Shown here: positions 6,609 through 9,514 of the stretch, piece after piece | How the letters are laid out: the number at the start of each line of letters is the position of its first letter | How positions within the stretch are numbered: the first letter of the stretch is position 1 | Origin: an uncultured Collinsella sp. | Lineage (GTDB): Bacteria > Actinomycetota > Coriobacteriia > Coriobacteriales > Coriobacteriaceae | Direction of reading: 5' to 3' | NCBI GenBank assembly: GCA_902465105.1 | Contig: CABQLM010000067.1 | Location: 1 to 9,514 of the forward strand | DNA: 9,514 bases | Position numbers and translations under genes: made by a program | Notes under the pieces: model-generated | What the model saw: only the letters and a program-made list of their open reading frames with translations | The model's database searches: none | Told to the model about the DNA's origin: nothing

Positions 6609-7907
6609 ATGGCACCAGCTCTGTCCGATTTTCAACCGCAACCAGCGCCCAAAGCCACCCCGGCCGCGCAAGCCGCTATCGGTGACGGTCTTGTTGCCGA
6701 GGCTCAAGCTTTTGCAGACAAGCTTGCTGCGTGGCGCCACGATCTGCATCAGACGCCCGAGTTGGGTAATCGCCTTCCGCAAACCTCTGCGTATATCCAG
6801 GCACGTCTGACCGAGATGGGCATCCCGTTTGCCACGCTCGTCGACGGCTCCTGTGTTGTGGGCCTTATCGGTGCCGGTGCGGCCGTGGCGGCCCAGGGCA
6901 ACGGTACGTGCACGGACGATCAGGCCGGCACGGTCATCATGCTGCGCGGTGACATGGATGCCCTTCCCGTCGCGGAAGAGTCGGGCGAGCCTTTCGCCTC
7001 TGTCAACGGCTGCATGCATGCTTGCGGCCACGATATGCATGCGACGGCCCTGCTTGGTGCCGCTCGCCTGCTCAAGGATCGCGAGGCCGAGCTTGTCGAT
7101 GCCAATGCCACGGTTAAGCTGCTGTTTCAGCCGGGCGAGGAAACCTTTGAGGGCGCCCGCGCTGCCATTGCCGATGGCCTTCTGCAGAACCCGCGTCCCC
7201 AGGCGGCTTTCGCCATGCACGTTAACAGCCAATCGCCGCTCGGCCTGGTGCTCTATGGGAGCCCTGCGCCTTCGGGCGTATACGGTTTCCGCATTACGCT
7301 GCAGGGCAAGGGCGGCCATGGCTCGAGCCCCGAGATCTGCATCGACCCCATCACGGCGGGCGTGCATGTGCACCTGGCACTCCAGGAGCTCATCTCCCGC
7401 GAGGTGCCGGCGGCCAAGGAGGTCGCACTCACCGTGGGTAAGTTTGCCGGCGGACAGGCGGCAAACGTCATTCCCGACACCTGCGTGCTCGAAGGAACGC
7501 TGCGCGGCTTTGACGTCATGCTCATGGCGCATCTTAAGACCCGCATTGCCGAGGTCGTCAATGGCGTAGCGGCAACGTATCGTACACCGGCGACCATCGA
7601 GACGCTCTCGGATGTTCCGCCGCTCGTACTCGATGACGATATGACTCAGGCTTCGCTTGGCTATGTGGGTGCGACGCTGCCCAAGGCCGTCTTCCTGCCG
7701 CTGTTCCATGCCATGGCGAGCGAGGACTTTGCGCTTATCTCGAGCGAGATACCGAGCACGTACTTTACGATCGGTGCAGCTGTGACCGATACGGACGAGC
7801 ACTTTGCCCAGCACCATCCCAAGGCACGCTTTAACGATGCCGAGCTGCCGCTCGGCGCCGCGGCTTATACCGCCGTCGCTTTGGGCTATATCGCCGACCA
7901 CCGGTAG
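6609..7907 (+). CDS. M20D-family metal-dependent amidohydrolase
   Basis: This is a 432-aa cytoplasmic hydrolase of the M20 amidohydrolase group, which includes hippurate hydrolase, N-acyl-amino-acid hydrolases and IAA-amino-acid hydrolases. The family cleaves an amide bond between an acyl group and an amino acid using two metal ions. Key sites are present: RGDMDALP (113-120), CGHDMH (139-144), the catalytic pair in PGEE (E177-E178), AMHV with H204, and the C-terminal His near HHP (402-404). By family analogy the metal ligands are C139, H141, E178, H204 and H403. The dimerisation (lid) domain carries GKGGHGSS (233-240) and SEDF is at 371-374. The N-terminal 30 residues are Ala/Pro-rich with no signal peptide, and residues about 88-107 form a slightly long loop before the RGDMD strand. 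GGAGGG (6598-6603) lies 5 nt before the ATG. No convincing promoter is seen in 6531-6597 (TTGCAC at 6555-6560 is at best a -35). The MFS gene downstream suggests substrate import. Exact substrate unknown. Confidence 0.92.
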   Translation: MAPALSDFQPQPAPKATPAAQAAIGDGLVAEAQAFADKLAAWRHDLHQTPELGNRLPQTSAYIQARLTEMGIPFATLVDGSCVVGLIGAGAAVAAQGNGTCTDDQAGTVIMLRGDMDALPVAEESGEPFASVNGCMHACGHDMHATALLGAARLLKDREAELVDANATVKLLFQPGEETFEGARAAIADGLLQNPRPQAAFAMHVNSQSPLGLVLYGSPAPSGVYGFRITLQGKGGHGSSPEICIDPITAGVHVHLALQELISREVPAAKEVALTVGKFAGGQAANVIPDTCVLEGTLRGFDVMLMAHLKTRIAEVVNGVAATYRTPATIETLSDVPPLVLDDDMTQASLGYVGATLPKAVFLPLFHAMASEDFALISSEIPSTYFTIGAAVTDTDEHFAQHHPKARFNDAELPLGAAAYTAVALGYIADHR

Positions 7908-7916
7908 CACCCAACC

Positions 7917-7974
7917 TTGCCTTTCAAGCCTGCGGGCATGGCCGTAAGGCCTATGCCCTTGTCTTTCAAGGCAA
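7917..7974 (+). terminator. Intergenic hairpin between the amidohydrolase and MFS genes
   Basis: GGGCAT-GGCC (7934-7943) pairs with GGCC and ATGCCC (7948-7951 and 7953-7958) with one bulged T, around a GTAA (GNRA-type) tetraloop. An outer TTGCCTT/AAGGCAA pair (7917-7923 with 7968-7974) and a direct CTTTCAAG repeat (7921-7928 and 7963-7970) surround it. There is no clear T run, so it is a weak terminator at best. It may allow read-through or stabilise the upstream message. A second small CCGGC/GCCGG stem follows at 7987-8003. Confidence 0.45.
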
Positions 7975-8030
7975 TCTTGGGCACTACCGGCGCCCGGTGC
8001 CGGCTATTCGTTTGTTAAATAAGGAGCAGT

Positions 8031-9335
8031 ATGTCCCAGCAGCGTAAGCTCTTCCCCGGCTGGCTTGTGGTGGCCTCTGGCTTCGTGATCATGGCCACGT
8101 GCTACACGATTTTCGTCAACTGCATGAGCCTGTTTCAGCTGCTGATCGTCAGCGACCTGGGCATTTCCCTTGCGCAGTACAACATCTCCAATGCCATCTC
8201 CACCGTGGTGAGCGTTGTGGGTTCGCTTGTGATCGGCCATGTCGCCGATAAGGTGAGCGGCCGCGTTCTGGGCTCCCTCACCGTTATCGCCACCTCTGCC
8301 GTGCTTGTCGGCATGAGCTTTGTGGGCGAGCTGTGGCAGGTCTACGTGCTCTTTGCCGTCTCGGGCTGCTTCGCCGTGGCCTCGACCCGCCTGCTCATTA
8401 GTCTCGTCACTGCCAACTGGTTTACAGCCAAGCGCGGTCTTGCTATCTCCATTGCGCTTTCGGGCTCGGGCTTTGGCGGTGCCATTCTCTCGCCGATCGT
8501 GAGCTCGCTGATCGTGAGCGTGGGTTGGCGTTCCGCCTTCTTGGTGCTTGCCGCCGTCTGCATTGTGGCGGCGCTGCCCATCACGGCGTATTCCTTCCAC
8601 ACCAAACCTTCCGAGATTGGTCTGATGCCGCTCGGCGATAACCCGGGCGATCCGTCTGTTTTCACCGCGGGCGATAAGGACGAGCATACGACCCCCGAGG
8701 TCAGCGTCGGTTGGTCGCGCATTAAGAAGAGCCCGGCATTCTGGCTACTCGTCGTGGCATTTCTCTTTATGGGCCTTGTCAATGGCGCCATCCTGCCCAA
8801 CCAGGTTACGAATATGACGAGCGTCACCGTCAACGGCGCCAAGATCGTCACGGGTGGCCACGACCCCATGTGGGCAGGCACTGTGCTTTCGGCCTACATG
8901 GTTACCGTCGTTATCGCTAAGATCTCTCTTGGCGCCATCTATGATCGATTTGGCCTACGCTTTGGCAATGTGTTGGGGTCTGTTGCGTGCATCGTCGCCT
9001 GCGTCGCCCTGTGCTTCCCCGCAACCGACCTTGGCCCCATCGTGGCTGCCATTAGCTTTGGTATCGGAACGTGCATGGGCACCATTACGCCCACTATCGC
9101 TGCGTCTAAGCAGTTTGGCATGGCCGACCTGGGTAAGGTCACGGGCACCATTACCTCGCTCGAGATGGTCGGCGCCACCGTGGGCGCCATCGTCTCGGGT
9201 GTGCTGTTCGACGCTACGGGCTCCTTTGCGAGCACCTGGATCGTGTGCCTGGTGTGCTCCGTAGTTATGCTCGTGTTCCTGCTGGCGTCCGAGCTCATCG
9301 CTGCCAAGCTGCGCGCGAGTGTGGCGGGGGAGTAG
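8031..9335 (+). CDS. MFS transporter, oxalate/formate antiporter-like (OFA/MCT type)
   Basis: This 434-aa, about 12-TM major facilitator carrier sits in the inner membrane. The start, FPGWLVVASGF (8-18), resembles the opening of OFA and monocarboxylate-type MFS proteins. The TM2-3 loop has GHVADKVSGR (69-78), an MFS motif A variant. TM4-5 carries NWFTAKRGLAISIALSGSGFGG (129-150), the signature region of this group. A hydrophilic central loop (about 190-232) separates the halves, and the second half repeats a motif A-like GAIYDRFG (301-308). A short external loop with GGHDPMW (275-281) follows TM7. OFA-group members carry small organic anions; the real substrate is not known. AAGGAG (8021-8026) lies 4 nt before the ATG. 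No independent promoter is convincing, so it is probably co-expressed with the amidohydrolase 123 nt upstream and may import that enzyme's substrate or export a product. Confidence 0.9.
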   Translation: MSQQRKLFPGWLVVASGFVIMATCYTIFVNCMSLFQLLIVSDLGISLAQYNISNAISTVVSVVGSLVIGHVADKVSGRVLGSLTVIATSAVLVGMSFVGELWQVYVLFAVSGCFAVASTRLLISLVTANWFTAKRGLAISIALSGSGFGGAILSPIVSSLIVSVGWRSAFLVLAAVCIVAALPITAYSFHTKPSEIGLMPLGDNPGDPSVFTAGDKDEHTTPEVSVGWSRIKKSPAFWLLVVAFLFMGLVNGAILPNQVTNMTSVTVNGAKIVTGGHDPMWAGTVLSAYMVTVVIAKISLGAIYDRFGLRFGNVLGSVACIVACVALCFPATDLGPIVAAISFGIGTCMGTITPTIAASKQFGMADLGKVTGTITSLEMVGATVGAIVSGVLFDATGSFASTWIVCLVCSVVMLVFLLASELIAAKLRASVAGE

Positions 9336-9367
9336 CGCGTCGCCGCCTATTCCTGTTTGCCTGTTCT

Positions 9368-9435
9368 GCCCGTGGCTGCCTTGGAAGCCGAATGGATGCT
9401 CGTACCGTCATTCGTTTTCCAAGGCAGCCACGGGC
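9368..9435. repeat. Long perfect inverted repeat after the MFS gene
   Basis: Two perfect 19-nt arms (9368-9386 and 9417-9435) are inverted copies enclosing 30 nt. Inside them CGAATG (9389-9394) and CATTCG (9409-9414) form a second nested stem. It starts 33 nt after the MFS stop. It lacks a T tract on either strand, so it is not a standard intrinsic terminator, though it may protect the 3' end of the message or stop transcription with help from rho. Confidence 0.6.
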
Positions 9436-9444
9436 CTGCGAAAC

Positions 9445-9506
9445 GACCCCTTTTCCTCTGCCCCCAAGGGATCACGTGATCCGAAGGGGACGGAGTAAAG
9501 GGGATC
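9445..9506. repeat. 62-nt imperfect palindrome centred on GGATCACGTGATCC
   Basis: A perfect 14-bp palindrome (9469-9482) is flanked by further symmetric pairing: CCCC 9462-9465 with GGGG 9486-9489, then 9456-9460 with 9491-9495, 9448-9454 with 9497-9503, and 9445-9446 with 9505-9506. The breaks are small internal loops. GGGATCAC occurs twice in direct orientation (9468-9475 and 9501-9508). The window ends 6 nt later, so the full element may continue. No reading frame explains it. Confidence 0.55.
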
Positions 9507-9514
9507 ACAAACCG

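Noticed and set aside
6570..7910. A 446-codon open frame on the minus strand opposite the amidohydrolase
   Set aside because: It mirrors nearly the whole M20 gene, which has intact catalytic motifs. The antisense translation is rich in Arg, Gly and His and matches no family I know.
8004..8687. A 227-codon minus-strand frame opposite the MFS gene
   Set aside because: Its His/Gly/Asp/Arg-rich composition is typical of antisense to a hydrophobic membrane protein, and the + strand gene is unambiguous.
9368..9514. CRISPR array
   Set aside because: The repeats are inverted, not regularly spaced direct repeats with spacers, and no cas gene is present.

Overview
The window is a GC-rich, gene-dense bacterial segment with five complete protein genes, all on the + strand. 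Shine-Dalgarno sites are strong on all but the first gene. GC-biased third codon positions leave long empty frames on the opposite strand. The gene types (tandem YhgE/Pip proteins, an EamA transporter, an M20 amidohydrolase, an OFA-like MFS carrier) and the style of the intergenic hairpins suggest a gut actinobacterium of the Coriobacteriia, possibly Collinsella. That assignment is from memory and no marker gene here proves it.

Layout. Positions 1-334 hold a strong hairpin that ends an upstream gene outside the window, a short imperfect inverted repeat that may be a fragment of a dispersed element, and a weak promoter region with a 12-bp dyad. Positions 335-5308 are a tightly coupled two-gene operon of large YhgE/Pip-family membrane proteins (927 and 729 aa), whose TAA and ATG abut. 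Positions 5404-5441 are a classic intrinsic terminator. Positions 5509-6492 encode a 10-TM EamA/DMT transporter with its own terminator at 6503-6530. Positions 6609-9335 encode a metal-dependent M20D amidohydrolase and an MFS carrier, separated by 123 nt that contain a GNRA-capped hairpin. The last 180 nt are non-coding and hold two consecutive large inverted repeats.

How the genes work together. The two YhgE/Pip proteins share anchor motifs at both ends. Between the conserved WDPYGNT tryptophan and the PFYT proline the distance is exactly 486 residues in both, although the Ser/Ala-rich, coil-like middle differs in sequence. With the translational coupling, this suggests a paired envelope complex with matched extracellular stalks. 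Only the first partner carries an extra C-terminal module of about 200 aa with two more membrane segments. The amidohydrolase and MFS carrier look like an uptake-and-hydrolysis pair for an N-acylated amino acid or small acid amide; the substrate cannot be read from sequence. The EamA transporter appears to be an independent unit. I see no tRNA, rRNA, CRISPR array, transposase or phage gene. The best candidates for something under-described are the paired YhgE/Pip system and the two terminal inverted repeats.
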